NCBI GenBank assembly: GCA_024699645.1
Contig: JAILPE010000103.1
Span: forward strand, 1-63,023
Reading direction: 5' to 3'
Source: Lachnospiraceae bacterium
Lineage (GTDB): Bacteria > Bacillota > Clostridia > Lachnospirales > Lachnospiraceae
DNA length: 63,023 nt
A program made the translations under genes and the position numbers. This document shows positions 17,034 to 26,249 of the stretch, in pieces. The stretch's first letter is position 1, and the number at the start of each line of letters is the position of its first letter. The notes below the pieces were generated by a model that was not told the DNA's origin, did not search any database, and was given only the letters and a program-made list of their open reading frames with translations.

Positions 17034-18359
17034 ATGGATCTATTCGAATATTCAAGTTCACAGTCACGTGAAAAGGAGTCACCTCTTGCCTCGCGCATGA
17101 GACCCTCAACTCTCGACGAGATAGTCGGGCAGCAGGATATCATCGGTAAAGACAAGATGCTTTATCGTGCTATAAAAGCCGACCGATTAAGCTCCGTGAT
17201 CTTTTACGGTCCTCCCGGAACCGGTAAGACCACACTTGCAAAGGTTATAGCCAATTCCACGAGCTGTGAATTCAAACAGATAAATGCAACCTGCGCCGGT
17301 AAGAAAGATATGGAAGACGTCGTCGAAGAAGCCAAGAAGACCTACGGCGGTTTTGGAAAGCGTACCATTCTTTTCATCGACGAGATACACAGATTTAATA
17401 AAGGCCAGCAGGACTATCTCCTCCCGTTTGTGGAAGACGGCACGATCATCCTTATCGGCGCCACAACAGAGAATCCCTATTTTGAGGTTAACAGCGCTCT
17501 CATCTCGAGATCTTTGATCTTCGAGCTTCACGCATTATCCGCAGACGATATAAAACAGCTGCTGATGCGTGCCGTTTCCGATAAAGAAAAAGGCCTCGGC
17601 GGTTTCAATCTCAAATTGACGCCCGAAGCTCTTGATTTTATTGCCGACAGTGCAAACGGAGATGCCAGAAACGCCCTTAACGCCATAGAGCTTGCGGCAC
17701 TCACAACATCAAAAAATGAGGACGGCTACGTTCATGTCGACCTCGACGTCGCCGCTGAATGTATAAGGAAAAGAGCGATCAATTACGACAAGAACGGCGA
17801 CTCTCATTACGACACGATCTCCGCATTTATCAAAAGCATGCGCGGATCGGATCCCGATGCCGCTGTTTATTATCTTGCGCGAATGCTCTATGCCGGTGAA
17901 GACATAAAATTCATTGCCAGAAGGATCATGATCTGTGCTGCCGAAGATGTCTCCCTTGCAGACCCCAATGCTCTCACTGTAGCTGTGGCCGCCGCCCAGG
18001 CAGTAGAGAGGCTCGGCATGCCCGAAGCGAGGATCGTGCTCTCGGAGGCCGCAATATACGTTGCAACCGCTCCCAAGAGTAATTCTGCGATCTGCGCCAT
18101 AGATGACGCCCTGAGCGAAGTAGCGTCAAAGATTACACCGAGAGTTCCCGCACACCTCATGGACGCCCATTACAAAGGGGCGGCCAAGCTCGGTCACGGT
18201 CTCGATTACGTTTATCCTCATGACTATGAAGATCATTATTATCCGCAGCAATACCTTCCCGACGAACTGAAAGGTGCTTCCTTCTATCACCCCGGAAATC
18301 TCGGTCACGAATCGATCACTCAAAAAAGACTTGACGAAATTAAGAAGAAATATAGTTAA
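17034..18359 (+). CDS. rarA: Replication-associated recombination protein A (AAA ATPase)
   Basis: Clamp-loader-like AAA+ ATPase (RarA/MgsA/WRNIP1 family) acting at stalled replication forks. Walker A GPPGTGKTT is at residues 59-67, Walker B ILFIDEIHRFN at 112-121, sensor 1 IGATTENP near 143, and the C-terminal oligomerisation region includes DAHYKGAAKLGHG. At 441 residues it has the normal family length. It is a single-gene unit with its own promoter, facing the class A PBP gene; the short gap between the two stops is filled by a tandem repeat with GC dyads. Confidence 0.96.
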   Translation: MDLFEYSSSQSREKESPLASRMRPSTLDEIVGQQDIIGKDKMLYRAIKADRLSSVIFYGPPGTGKTTLAKVIANSTSCEFKQINATCAGKKDMEDVVEEAKKTYGGFGKRTILFIDEIHRFNKGQQDYLLPFVEDGTIILIGATTENPYFEVNSALISRSLIFELHALSADDIKQLLMRAVSDKEKGLGGFNLKLTPEALDFIADSANGDARNALNAIELAALTTSKNEDGYVHVDLDVAAECIRKRAINYDKNGDSHYDTISAFIKSMRGSDPDAAVYYLARMLYAGEDIKFIARRIMICAAEDVSLADPNALTVAVAAAQAVERLGMPEARIVLSEAAIYVATAPKSNSAICAIDDALSEVASKITPRVPAHLMDAHYKGAAKLGHGLDYVYPHDYEDHYYPQQYLPDELKGASFYHPGNLGHESITQKRLDEIKKKYS

Positions 18360-18428
18360 CCCCCGACCCGGGGGAAACCGTCAGCCAAAAAGGACGGTTA
18401 ACCCTCAACTCGGGGGGAAGAATCAGCC
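18354..18428. repeat. Two imperfect 33-bp repeats between convergent gene ends, period 42
   Basis: Copies begin at 18354 and 18396; both read GTTAACCC ... GGGGG ... TCAGCC. Each contains a CCCCC / GGGGG dyad. The first begins in the rarA stop, the second ends on the TCA that is the PBP stop codon (minus strand TGA). The dyads may also serve as terminators for both genes, although no T run is present. Confidence 0.8.
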
Positions 18429-21278
18429 CGCGGGAACGTTGTCTGCGACAACGTCTCCTTCTGCGTCTTCGTTTTCCGTAACGTTTTTATTTTTGTTCTT
18501 TTTACTTGATTTCTTGGCAGACGAGTCATCTCCATCCTCATCTGTTTCATCTTCGGTATCCGTTGCTTCCCCGTCATCTCCGTCCTCATCCGAAGGTACG
18601 AGGTCTCCGTTCTCATCGAGCATCATTCCGTGAGGAAGGTGTACGTCACACAACTCATCGGGGTGATAAATGTACGGTGTATCATTTGTTGTTATGGGTA
18701 ACGGGTACTCATCCTTAAGTATCTCTTCCCATTCGGGAGGATACTCGTAATTCTCATCCTTTATAAGGAGTACCACACTCTTTGTTTTCTTCTCGGGACA
18801 ATCTTCACGCGCTATCTTTTTCGACTTTTTACAGATCGTCACGCGTACATGGCAAGTACATTTCTCCGTAGGAACGGTTCCTTTTGCAAAGTACTCCGTG
18901 GCTACCGTGGATCCACCCTCGGCTTCGTCACAAAGTCCGGCTACAGCAAGCTTTCCACATTTTGTACATATATTTGCCTTTACAATGGAGTCGGGCATTT
19001 CAAACTCTTTGTCGGGCAACTGCATTGAAGAATGCACCTCTTCCATGATGTTTCTCCAAAGATCCTGCTGATACGACTTGTTTTTCTGTTCAAAACCATG
19101 GTCGAATCCCGTCCAGACCGCTGCCGTATAATACGGCGAATAACCGACGAACCAAAGGTCGTTGTTCTTCGAGGCCGTACCAGTCTTGCCGGCAAGATGC
19201 ATCTTGTAATCCTTAAATGCAAGCCTCGAACCGGTACCGTTCGTGATCGTATCCTCCATCGCATCCGTGAGCAGCCATGCAGTTGATGTCTTCATAACCT
19301 GTGATGACTTCGTCTTCTTTGACAGCAACAGGTTGCCGTCATGATCGCGGATCTCGGTATACATGATCGGAGTGTTGTAAACACCCTTGTTTGCTATCGA
19401 CGCGTATGCAGCGTTAAGTTCAACGTTATATACACCGTTTGTAAGTCCTCCGAGTGCTATTGAAAGGTTTATATCCGAATAGAAAGTTCCGTCTTCCATC
19501 CTCTTTGATTTAACAAGAGTCGAGAAACCAAGCTTCGTAAGGTATGAAAATCCAAGCGGTGCGCCGATCTGCTGGAGTGTGCGGACCGCAACGATATTAA
19601 GCGAGCTTGAGATACCCTTTCTGATGGTCTGAAGTCCTCTGAATCCCGTATTGTACCAGTTATAAACCTCTTTCGTCGTCTGCGGATAGAAGAACGGCGA
19701 ATCGTCCTGAACCGATGCGAGTGTAAGACCTGCCGCATCGATCGCGGGAAGGAATGCAGCAAGTACCTTGAACGTCGATCCTACCTGACGCGGACTTTGC
19801 GTAGCACGGTTGAGGGTTCTGAGTCCGGTCTTTACACCTCTTCCGCCATAGATTGCTTTTACCTGACCCGTTGCCTGCTCGATCATCGTAAACGAAGACT
19901 GCGGCTGTTTAACAACATCCTTGTCTTCGATATATGTCTCACCCTCGGCAACGACATGATTACGGAATTCCTCGATCTTGGCGTTCATATCCTCAAGATT
20001 CAGGAACAGCTCGTTGATTCCGGTCTTTCCATGCTCGTGATAGTAATATCCCTGAGTATCGTTATAATCCTTAAAGTATTCGAGCAGATCGTTTCTGTGA
20101 TAGTGAGTTATCGTTCCGTCCTGATGATATACGGAAAGATTGTAAGGATAGAGTTCATAACACGATCCCGTTGAATTCGTAAAACCGAATTCGGGGAAGT
20201 TTTCCTCGTTTGTATAGTACTTGTCCACTATCGACTGGATCTGTCTGTCCTGCGTCGTATAAATATTTATACCGCCGAAATAGATAAGATGCTGTGCCTG
20301 TTCGGTCGTATAGCCGAGTTCTTCGACAAGGTCCTTGGTCACCTGATTGATGAGCTCGTCCGTAAAATACGAGAACGATGTTACAGCGGACGCTTTCTTA
20401 CGACTCGCAATGTCCATGATCCTCGAATAAACATCATCGGCAACTGCCTCATCATACTCCTGCTGAGTGCAATATCCGAGCTTCTTCATATTATCGAGAC
20501 AGTCCTGACGTCTCTTGGCATTCATTTCCGGATAATTGATCGGATTACGTAAAGTCGGAGAATAAGCGATGGGCGCAATTACCGCAGCTTCGGAAAGGGT
20601 CAATTCGGAAACACTCTTGTCAAAATAAGTGTTTGCCGCTGCCTCTATGCCGTATGCACCGCTTCCGAGGTTTACAAAATTAAGATAATTTTCGAGTATC
20701 TCATCCTTGCTCATATAGTCTTCGAGCTTTATGGCAAGGAACATTTCCTGAATCTTACGTATGATCTTGTCAAGGACGTTGTCTTCGTTACCGCCCGAGA
20801 ATACCTGGTTTTTCAGCAACTGCTGGGTTATGGTACTTCCTCCGAAATTAAGACCGCCCTCTTTGAGAACTGAGAAACCGGCTCTCATAATACCTTTGAT
20901 ATCGATACCGTTGTGCTCGTAGAAACGCTCATCTTCAAGAGCGACGAACGTATGCTGCACCATCTTCGGTACTTCGTCTATGGAAACGAGCACTCTGTTC
21001 GCCTGAGCTCCTGCGAATACCTGAGCCACCGTTCCGTCCGAATAATATGAAGTTGAACTGTAGCCCGACGGCGTGAGGTCAGCGATCTTAACCTGCGGTG
21101 CCGTATCAATAAGACCGTTCACCACTCCGAAGCCGGCCATTATCACGCAAACAGCTGCCGCTACGACCGCTACCAGAAAAAGTCGAAAGGCTATGATCCA
21201 AAGCTTGCTGTTGAGTTTCCTCCACGGAGATTTCAGCTTTCGGACGTAGCATTTCATACTGTATCTGCTGTAATCCAT
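18423..21278 (-). CDS. Class A penicillin-binding protein (glycosyltransferase-transpeptidase)
   Basis: Bifunctional peptidoglycan synthase. One membrane anchor is at about residues 28-55. The GT51 domain has LEDERFYEHNGID with catalytic Glu near 115 and STITQQLLKN at about 148. The transpeptidase has STFK (Ser 501), SLN at 559-561 and KTGTA at 698-702. The last ~100 residues are acidic, low complexity and probably disordered. At 951 residues it is longer than the common ~800 because of this tail. It has its own promoter and converges on rarA. Confidence 0.95.
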   Translation of the reverse strand: MDYSRYSMKCYVRKLKSPWRKLNSKLWIIAFRLFLVAVVAAAVCVIMAGFGVVNGLIDTAPQVKIADLTPSGYSSTSYYSDGTVAQVFAGAQANRVLVSIDEVPKMVQHTFVALEDERFYEHNGIDIKGIMRAGFSVLKEGGLNFGGSTITQQLLKNQVFSGGNEDNVLDKIIRKIQEMFLAIKLEDYMSKDEILENYLNFVNLGSGAYGIEAAANTYFDKSVSELTLSEAAVIAPIAYSPTLRNPINYPEMNAKRRQDCLDNMKKLGYCTQQEYDEAVADDVYSRIMDIASRKKASAVTSFSYFTDELINQVTKDLVEELGYTTEQAQHLIYFGGINIYTTQDRQIQSIVDKYYTNEENFPEFGFTNSTGSCYELYPYNLSVYHQDGTITHYHRNDLLEYFKDYNDTQGYYYHEHGKTGINELFLNLEDMNAKIEEFRNHVVAEGETYIEDKDVVKQPQSSFTMIEQATGQVKAIYGGRGVKTGLRTLNRATQSPRQVGSTFKVLAAFLPAIDAAGLTLASVQDDSPFFYPQTTKEVYNWYNTGFRGLQTIRKGISSSLNIVAVRTLQQIGAPLGFSYLTKLGFSTLVKSKRMEDGTFYSDINLSIALGGLTNGVYNVELNAAYASIANKGVYNTPIMYTEIRDHDGNLLLSKKTKSSQVMKTSTAWLLTDAMEDTITNGTGSRLAFKDYKMHLAGKTGTASKNNDLWFVGYSPYYTAAVWTGFDHGFEQKNKSYQQDLWRNIMEEVHSSMQLPDKEFEMPDSIVKANICTKCGKLAVAGLCDEAEGGSTVATEYFAKGTVPTEKCTCHVRVTICKKSKKIAREDCPEKKTKSVVLLIKDENYEYPPEWEEILKDEYPLPITTNDTPYIYHPDELCDVHLPHGMMLDENGDLVPSDEDGDDGEATDTEDETDEDGDDSSAKKSSKKNKNKNVTENEDAEGDVVADNVPAG

Positions 21279-21385
21279 ATCTCTCCTCTGTCAATACGTT
21301 CAATAACGTTTTTTTATTAAACGCCTATATCATAAGGCTTTATTATCCGAATCCATAAAGTCAAACATGAACCCACTATGCAGTG

Positions 21386-21414
21386 ATTATAATGATTTGC
21401 TTTGTTTCGTGCAA
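21386..21414 (-). promoter_or_regulatory. Promoter of the class A PBP gene
   Basis: TTGCAC and TATAAT with a 17-base spacer on the minus strand, just downstream of the yigZ-like stop. Confidence 0.65.
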
Positions 21415-21425
21415 TAAATTTCTTG

Positions 21426-22058
21426 TTACAAAATTGTTACGTATTCGAGACCGTCACTTGTAACGGTGCCTTCGCCCGCTGTTGCTTCACCTATTGCGGT
21501 CGATATTTTCGGCAGCTTCTCTTCACTGCAATTGAACACGATCCTTACTCCGTCTGCTTCGTAGATCGTCTCTTTCGGCTCGATCCCTTCGGCCGATAAA
21601 ATCCTGAGCATTCTGCTCTGTCCGGCATAATCGGTTTCAGCCACGGCTCTGCACATAAGCGTTCGCCTGATCACCTCAGAAGCATCAACTCCCTGCACAG
21701 CAGCTTCTCTGTATGCACGGGTAAGCCCCCCCGTCCCGAGAAGGATGCCGCCGAAATACCTTGTTACCACGCAACAGACGTTTCTCATTCCGTTATCTTT
21801 AAGGACGGACAATATGGGCATTCCGGCCGTATGCGAGGGCTCTCCGTCATCACTTTGCCTTTCGAGCGGCTCATCCGTTCCGATTATATACGCGAAGCAA
21901 TTATGACGCGCATCCCAGTATTTCTTTTTGATCGATGCGATCCTTTCCTTTGCTTCATCCTCCGTTTCGACATAAAACAAAGTTGCTATAAAACGCGATT
22001 TTTTCTCGGTAAAAGTACCGACTCCCTCACCGTCCACAGTAAAATACTCTTTGATCAC
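21426..22058 (-). CDS. YigZ/IMPACT family protein
   Basis: Member of the YigZ/IMPACT (UPF0029) family. The N-terminal ~125 residues contain the conserved EKKSRFIA, DARHNCFAY and SDDGEPSHTAGMP ... VVTRYFGGILLGTGGLTRAY motifs. The C-terminal ~75 residues match the small YigZ-type ferredoxin-like domain. The precise biochemical role in bacteria is not settled. At 210 residues it has the usual length. It follows a hypothetical protein gene on the same strand, separated by a tandem repeat. Confidence 0.93.
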   Translation of the reverse strand: MIKEYFTVDGEGVGTFTEKKSRFIATLFYVETEDEAKERIASIKKKYWDARHNCFAYIIGTDEPLERQSDDGEPSHTAGMPILSVLKDNGMRNVCCVVTRYFGGILLGTGGLTRAYREAAVQGVDASEVIRRTLMCRAVAETDYAGQSRMLRILSAEGIEPKETIYEADGVRIVFNCSEEKLPKISTAIGEATAGEGTVTSDGLEYVTIL

Positions 22059-22095
22059 TTATACTCCTAATTTAATTCTTTTTCTTACCGACCAA

Positions 22096-22153
22096 GTCCG
22101 CCGTTTCCGCGTCCGTAATCTCTCGTCCGCCGTTTCCACATCCGTCATCTCAT
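22096..22153. repeat. Two tandem 29-bp repeats spanning a stop codon
   Basis: Copies begin at 22096 and 22125 and share GTCCGCCGTTTCC, then TCCGTxATCTC. The second copy includes the TGA stop of the upstream hypothetical gene (22145-22147), so the first copy is a displaced duplicate of that gene's end. Confidence 0.8.
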
Positions 22154-22663
22154 TGCGCTTTCCATTAAAACGAAAAGTTCGAGCGCACTTCTGAAACTCA
22201 TCTTTTTCTCTCCTTCGACCCATGTCACGGTTCCCTGCCATGTGGCGTTTTGTCTGTAGAGAACATTTACCAGGAAGGTCGCCTTTTTCCCTGCGTAGCG
22301 GTCATGATCGTAATACACTCTTTTTTTCGCCTGCTCACTCTCATGATCGGTCAATGTTGTTCCGTTCATGTTTCTTCCGGCATTTTCACCCCGGGTGATT
22401 TCGCCATCACCCGCTGCAATACCTGCTCTGTTCTCTTCATCTTCCACACGGTCCTTATTTTCTTCATCAAAGGATCTGTATTCAAAAAACGGATGGGGAA
22501 CACCTGCGGTTTCCAGTGCTTTGTTCATTTCAACGATAAGTCCCTGCATGCTCTTAAATAAACGCTTATCGGGATAAACAGGGACATACAGGCTTCCTTC
22601 AAACAGATCCCCGTCAAACTCATCTATACATATTCCAAATGTTCCGAAATCTTTAATTCTCAT
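22145..22663 (-). CDS. Conserved-looking hypothetical protein
   Basis: 172 residues, no signal peptide or membrane segment. I do not recognise the family. The first ~60 residues (IKDFGTFGICIDEFDGDLFEGSLYVP) and the last ~65 (YYDHDRYAGKKATFLVNVLYRQNATWQGTVTWVEGEKKMSFRSALELFVLMESA) look ordered. A charged, low-complexity linker at about 68-105 separates them. The end (TWQGTVTWVEGEKKMSFRSALEL) resembles proteins that bind small regulatory ligands but I cannot name one. GGGAGG precedes the ATG. It lies upstream of the YigZ gene on the same strand. Confidence 0.7.
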   Translation of the reverse strand: MRIKDFGTFGICIDEFDGDLFEGSLYVPVYPDKRLFKSMQGLIVEMNKALETAGVPHPFFEYRSFDEENKDRVEDEENRAGIAAGDGEITRGENAGRNMNGTTLTDHESEQAKKRVYYDHDRYAGKKATFLVNVLYRQNATWQGTVTWVEGEKKMSFRSALELFVLMESAMR

Positions 22664-22763
22664 TTTTACCTCCCGCTCCCGCCGGTACTTTTTTAGTTAA
22701 TGTCCTGTTGTTTTCGTATGGCTGTTATCCACATTCCGCATTTTTTCTTTTTATTTTACTCTA

Positions 22764-22792
22764 TTGATATCAGCGGGTATTTCATGTATAAT
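22764..22792 (+). promoter_or_regulatory. Promoter of the M14 peptidase gene
   Basis: TTGATA and TATAAT with a 17-base spacer, about 80 bases before the start chosen for the peptidase. Confidence 0.6.
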
Positions 22793-22871
22793 TTTCCCAC
22801 ATCACGCGCCGTAAATGCTCGGGCGTCGTACTTACCTCCCATTCCGCTTTTATTTACGAAAGGCCAGCATT

Positions 22872-24347
22872 ATGTCCTCTTTGAAGAAAAATGCCTATAG
22901 ATTCTTTGTGGCGCTTATTATACTTACTTTGATCTCATCTGCCCCGGCAGATCTTCGTGCCTCGTCCGTAAAAGAGGATATCGCTGACGTGCAACAACCC
23001 TCCCCCGAAACGGCTTCCGAAGAAAGTGAAGTCTTCGAAACCGAGACTCTCAAAGTCGTCAATCATTTCGATTACTATGCAGACAGCGTTTCCAACCTTT
23101 CGGACACTCCGCTCACTTCACAGGAAATAGCTTCTTCATTCGGCCGCTTCGGCAGTTACATCGGTAACCCCGGCATGCCTGATTCCCTCTATAAGGAAGC
23201 AATGGATCAAAAGTGGGAAGATGTTACCGACCGTAAAAACACATATACCCCTGTCGATTTCAACATTGAAGAGCGCTATACATACAAAAGTATTGTCAAT
23301 ATAATGCGTCAGCTGTCAAGGATCGACGGTGTCAACATGTACAAAATAGGAAAGACAACCCTCGGTCAGCCTATGTATGCCATCGAGATCGATATTCCTT
23401 CGAAAAAGGAAAAAGATACCGTGATCCTTACCGGCACAATCCACGCCCGTGAAACCGCAGGCTGTACCTACATAGTAAAAGAGCTTGTCGACCTTCTCAA
23501 CGACAGTTCAAAAAAAGCGAAGGCAGTACTGGCCAGGACACGATTTGTCGCCGTTCCGTGTGTAAATCCCGACGGACGTGACGGTGTCTGCTTCTATCCC
23601 GAAAAATACACATACAAAAGCAAAGAACTCCTCAAGGCAACCGTTAACGGCACCGATATCAACAGGAATTTTCCCGGTCTTTCATGGGGGCAAATTGCCA
23701 AGGGTTATGAGAAATCGAAATACATAAGCGATACCCCGAACAAGCTCTACTACCCGGGACCGTACGCCGGCTCTGCGCCCGAAACACGTGCGATGATGAA
23801 ATTTCTGTACCACTACATAGTGCTTGAAAAGGCTGCGATCCATATCGATTATCATCAGCAGGGAAGGATATCTTACGTATCCAAGCCATGGGTATTGGCC
23901 GAACAGCGCGAACGTTCCGAAGAGGCCGCAAAACACTTTGTTTCTATATTTAACGAAGGCCAAAAAAAATCATCCAAAAACAAATATACGACCGTAAAAG
24001 AATCCGAAGAATATGGTCTAAACGGAGTCGGATCCACAATGACCGATTATTCGTGTGCGATAGCATACGGTGCAAAATACAGCCGTGCATACGGATTCAG
24101 TGTTTACTGCTCATCAAAGAGAGAATACCCGCTTATCAAGATTCCCCGCATGGATAAAAATAAGATCACACTGCTTGAAGCACCCAACGAGGCATTTATA
24201 ACGTTTACCTTAGAGATCGGCTGGGGCAGCGGCTCGCTCGGATATTCGGCAAAAGCACGTTCGGCGATCGCTTCCGAATATAAAACTTTCCATTACGATA
24301 AGTTTTTGTATGAATTGTCGTCATATGTTTACGGTTTGCGCGGTTAA
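22872..24347 (+). CDS. Secreted M14-family zinc carboxypeptidase
   Basis: Exported metallopeptidase. From the ATG at 22872 the first ~30 residues form a signal peptide (KKNAYRFFVALIILTLISSAPADLRA); a start 57 bases upstream would put extra residues before it. The zinc site reads GTIHARETAG (His and Glu) with the third ligand in HIDYHQQG, the substrate arginine region is NPDGRDGV ... DINRNF, and the catalytic Glu lies in FTLEIGWGSGS near the end. This set matches the M14 family (carboxypeptidase A or gamma-D-glutamyl-diaminopimelate type). The substrate could be a peptide or peptidoglycan stem; sequence alone does not decide. Its stop codon lies in a hairpin loop. Confidence 0.9.
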   Translation: MSSLKKNAYRFFVALIILTLISSAPADLRASSVKEDIADVQQPSPETASEESEVFETETLKVVNHFDYYADSVSNLSDTPLTSQEIASSFGRFGSYIGNPGMPDSLYKEAMDQKWEDVTDRKNTYTPVDFNIEERYTYKSIVNIMRQLSRIDGVNMYKIGKTTLGQPMYAIEIDIPSKKEKDTVILTGTIHARETAGCTYIVKELVDLLNDSSKKAKAVLARTRFVAVPCVNPDGRDGVCFYPEKYTYKSKELLKATVNGTDINRNFPGLSWGQIAKGYEKSKYISDTPNKLYYPGPYAGSAPETRAMMKFLYHYIVLEKAAIHIDYHQQGRISYVSKPWVLAEQRERSEEAAKHFVSIFNEGQKKSSKNKYTTVKESEEYGLNGVGSTMTDYSCAIAYGAKYSRAYGFSVYCSSKREYPLIKIPRMDKNKITLLEAPNEAFITFTLEIGWGSGSLGYSAKARSAIASEYKTFHYDKFLYELSSYVYGLRG

Positions 24348-24361
24348 TCGCCGCGCAAACC
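24333..24361 (+). terminator. GC-rich hairpin with the stop codon in its loop
   Basis: A perfect 11-bp stem (GGTTTGCGCGG / CCGCGCAAACC) encloses a 7-base loop that contains the TAA stop of the M14 gene. Only a weak T stretch follows. It sits between two convergent genes and may act as a terminator for both. Confidence 0.6.
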
Positions 24362-24365
24362 GCGA

Positions 24366-26204
24366 TCATTTTGCTTTCTTCTTTTGCTTTATCTCATACA
24401 TCTTGTTGTCGGCACTCTTGACGAGCTCTTCAAGACTCGTATTTTCAGCGTTGTTGTTTATAACAAATCCCACACTCGCGGATACAACGAACGGAAGCTG
24501 ATTGTCATGGGTATAATTATCAAGATATCTGTCAAGGGTCGAAATCCTTGTTCGCACATCTTCATCGCTTATGTAGGCCCCCATGACAAGGAATTCGTCG
24601 CCACCCATACGCACTCTGATATCAGTATCAGAGAACGCTGTACAGATCGCATCCGCTATGCCTTTGAGCGCAACGTCACCCATCGCGTGACCGTATTTAT
24701 CGTTGGTCTTTTTAAGATCGTCGAGGTCGATATAAACAATATAAACTCTTCCGAAATTCTTCTCGAAGAAATTTCCCGCATAAGCCGCATATCCGAATCT
24801 GTTCAAAAGATCGGTAAGAGAATCTCTTACATAGAGCTTTTGAAGCTTGAGATTCACGCCGTTGATCGCGATCCTCTGGCTGATGTTTTCGAGTGCGAGC
24901 GAGATACTGTTCATGAACGTTCTGTAATTACCTGACCTAAAGAATCCCTCATCGTACTCCGATATCGTATATCCAAAACTCTGTTTTCCGAAATGAAGCG
25001 GCGAAAGGATAAATATCTTCGATTCGTTCCTGCTTTCCCAATATACAGGGAAAATGCCTTCTTCCGAACGCTTGAAATTACCGTTTACGTTACTGCTGTA
25101 GTAATTCATGCTGTCCGTAAAGCCCTTTTGTTCTTTTTCTATGAGGCCGTCAAAGAACGATCTGTTAATGCATATAGCCACTTCTTTGATCCCGAAGGCT
25201 TCGCATCCCTCCGCAAAGTCGCGCATAAAAGCATCAAAGCTGTTTTTGCTGCACAGGTTGTTTCTGACATATTCCTGTATTATATTCATTCTTTCGTTAA
25301 ATTCATTAAGAAGGATCATGTCCTGATAGGCGACACGATAGTCACGTTTCGATCTGCATCCGCAACTTTCGTTAAGCTTCATGCGGCCCTGAATGAGTAT
25401 CGACTTTTCGGAAGGTCCGTTCTTGATCATCTGCATGAGTCTCTTGGTCGCTTCAAGTCCGGCCTTTCGTCTGTTACGGTTGATACTCGTAACAGAAGGA
25501 TAAAAAGTCTGTCCCATACTGACATTATCAAAACCTGTCACGGCAAAATCAGAAGGAATTTCGTAACCGTCTCGTGTGGCCGCTTCTATGTAACCGACAG
25601 CCATATAATCGTTAGCGCACAAAACAACATCCGGAGCTTCAAGACCCATCTTTTTGAAGTCCTCGTATGCAAGCTGTCCGTCCTCGCGCATGAATCTGTA
25701 ATTGCGCACACGCTTGGGGTCGAGTTCGAGACCGTTAGCATTGAGGCAATCCTTAACAGCTCTGAGTCTGCTCATATTTTCCTGGTGATCCTCAGGTCCT
25801 CCGACATAGTTGACGGTTTTTACCTTGTGATCGATCACCATGTGTTCAGCGAGTTTATACATGGAAGTATAATTGTCGATACCGCAGAATGCGGCTCCTT
25901 TGATCTCCTGGTCAATACTGACAACAGGCTTTCCGGAATCTATAAACGGCCGCACGATACCTTCTACGGCACGCACGGAATCGTTACCGTTGAGCGCAAG
26001 AATAATACCGTCATAGCTGTCTACATCGGGAAGTAAAAAAATCTCGCCTTCCTTCATGTAATACGATGACTGCTGTGCCGATTCGAAAGCATTGACAATA
26101 TGAACTTCGGTGTCGGTCCCTATAACTGCTTCTTCGACGCCGTCAATAAGTTCGCTCGTATATTTATTGTCCCATGTGGTAGAATACATGAGTATTTTAT
26201 GCAC
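24366..26204 (-). CDS. LacI-type periplasmic-binding-like sensor fused to GGDEF diguanylate cyclase
   Basis: 612 residues without signal peptide. Residues about 1-275 form a LacI/PurR-like sugar-binding fold (DGIILALNGND, VVLCANDYMAVGYIEAATRDGYEIPSDFAVTGFDN) but lack the N-terminal DNA-binding helix. A helical and GAF-like middle follows, then a GGDEF domain at about 455-610 with MGGDEF at 533-538. Such proteins are predicted cytoplasmic c-di-GMP synthases controlled by a sugar-like ligand. The GTG at 26204 has a perfect AGGAGG eight bases ahead and is preferred over the ATG at 26189. It follows the transglutaminase-like lipoprotein gene by 45 bases. Confidence 0.9.
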   Translation of the reverse strand: MHKILMYSTTWDNKYTSELIDGVEEAVIGTDTEVHIVNAFESAQQSSYYMKEGEIFLLPDVDSYDGIILALNGNDSVRAVEGIVRPFIDSGKPVVSIDQEIKGAAFCGIDNYTSMYKLAEHMVIDHKVKTVNYVGGPEDHQENMSRLRAVKDCLNANGLELDPKRVRNYRFMREDGQLAYEDFKKMGLEAPDVVLCANDYMAVGYIEAATRDGYEIPSDFAVTGFDNVSMGQTFYPSVTSINRNRRKAGLEATKRLMQMIKNGPSEKSILIQGRMKLNESCGCRSKRDYRVAYQDMILLNEFNERMNIIQEYVRNNLCSKNSFDAFMRDFAEGCEAFGIKEVAICINRSFFDGLIEKEQKGFTDSMNYYSSNVNGNFKRSEEGIFPVYWESRNESKIFILSPLHFGKQSFGYTISEYDEGFFRSGNYRTFMNSISLALENISQRIAINGVNLKLQKLYVRDSLTDLLNRFGYAAYAGNFFEKNFGRVYIVYIDLDDLKKTNDKYGHAMGDVALKGIADAICTAFSDTDIRVRMGGDEFLVMGAYISDEDVRTRISTLDRYLDNYTHDNQLPFVVSASVGFVINNNAENTSLEELVKSADNKMYEIKQKKKAK

Positions 26205-26249
26205 TGTTATTTCCTCCTGCCTGCTCTTACTTCCTTATTGTTTCTCCGT

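Noticed and set aside
22059-22241. 60-codon minus-strand frame at the end of the 22145-22663 gene
   Set aside because: Another frame of the same gene end and its 29-bp repeat; no ribosome site.
24993-26036. Long plus-strand open frame opposite the sugar-sensor GGDEF gene
   Set aside because: Lies entirely inside the minus-strand gene, lacks a ribosome site and any recognisable motif; the minus-strand product has clear domains.
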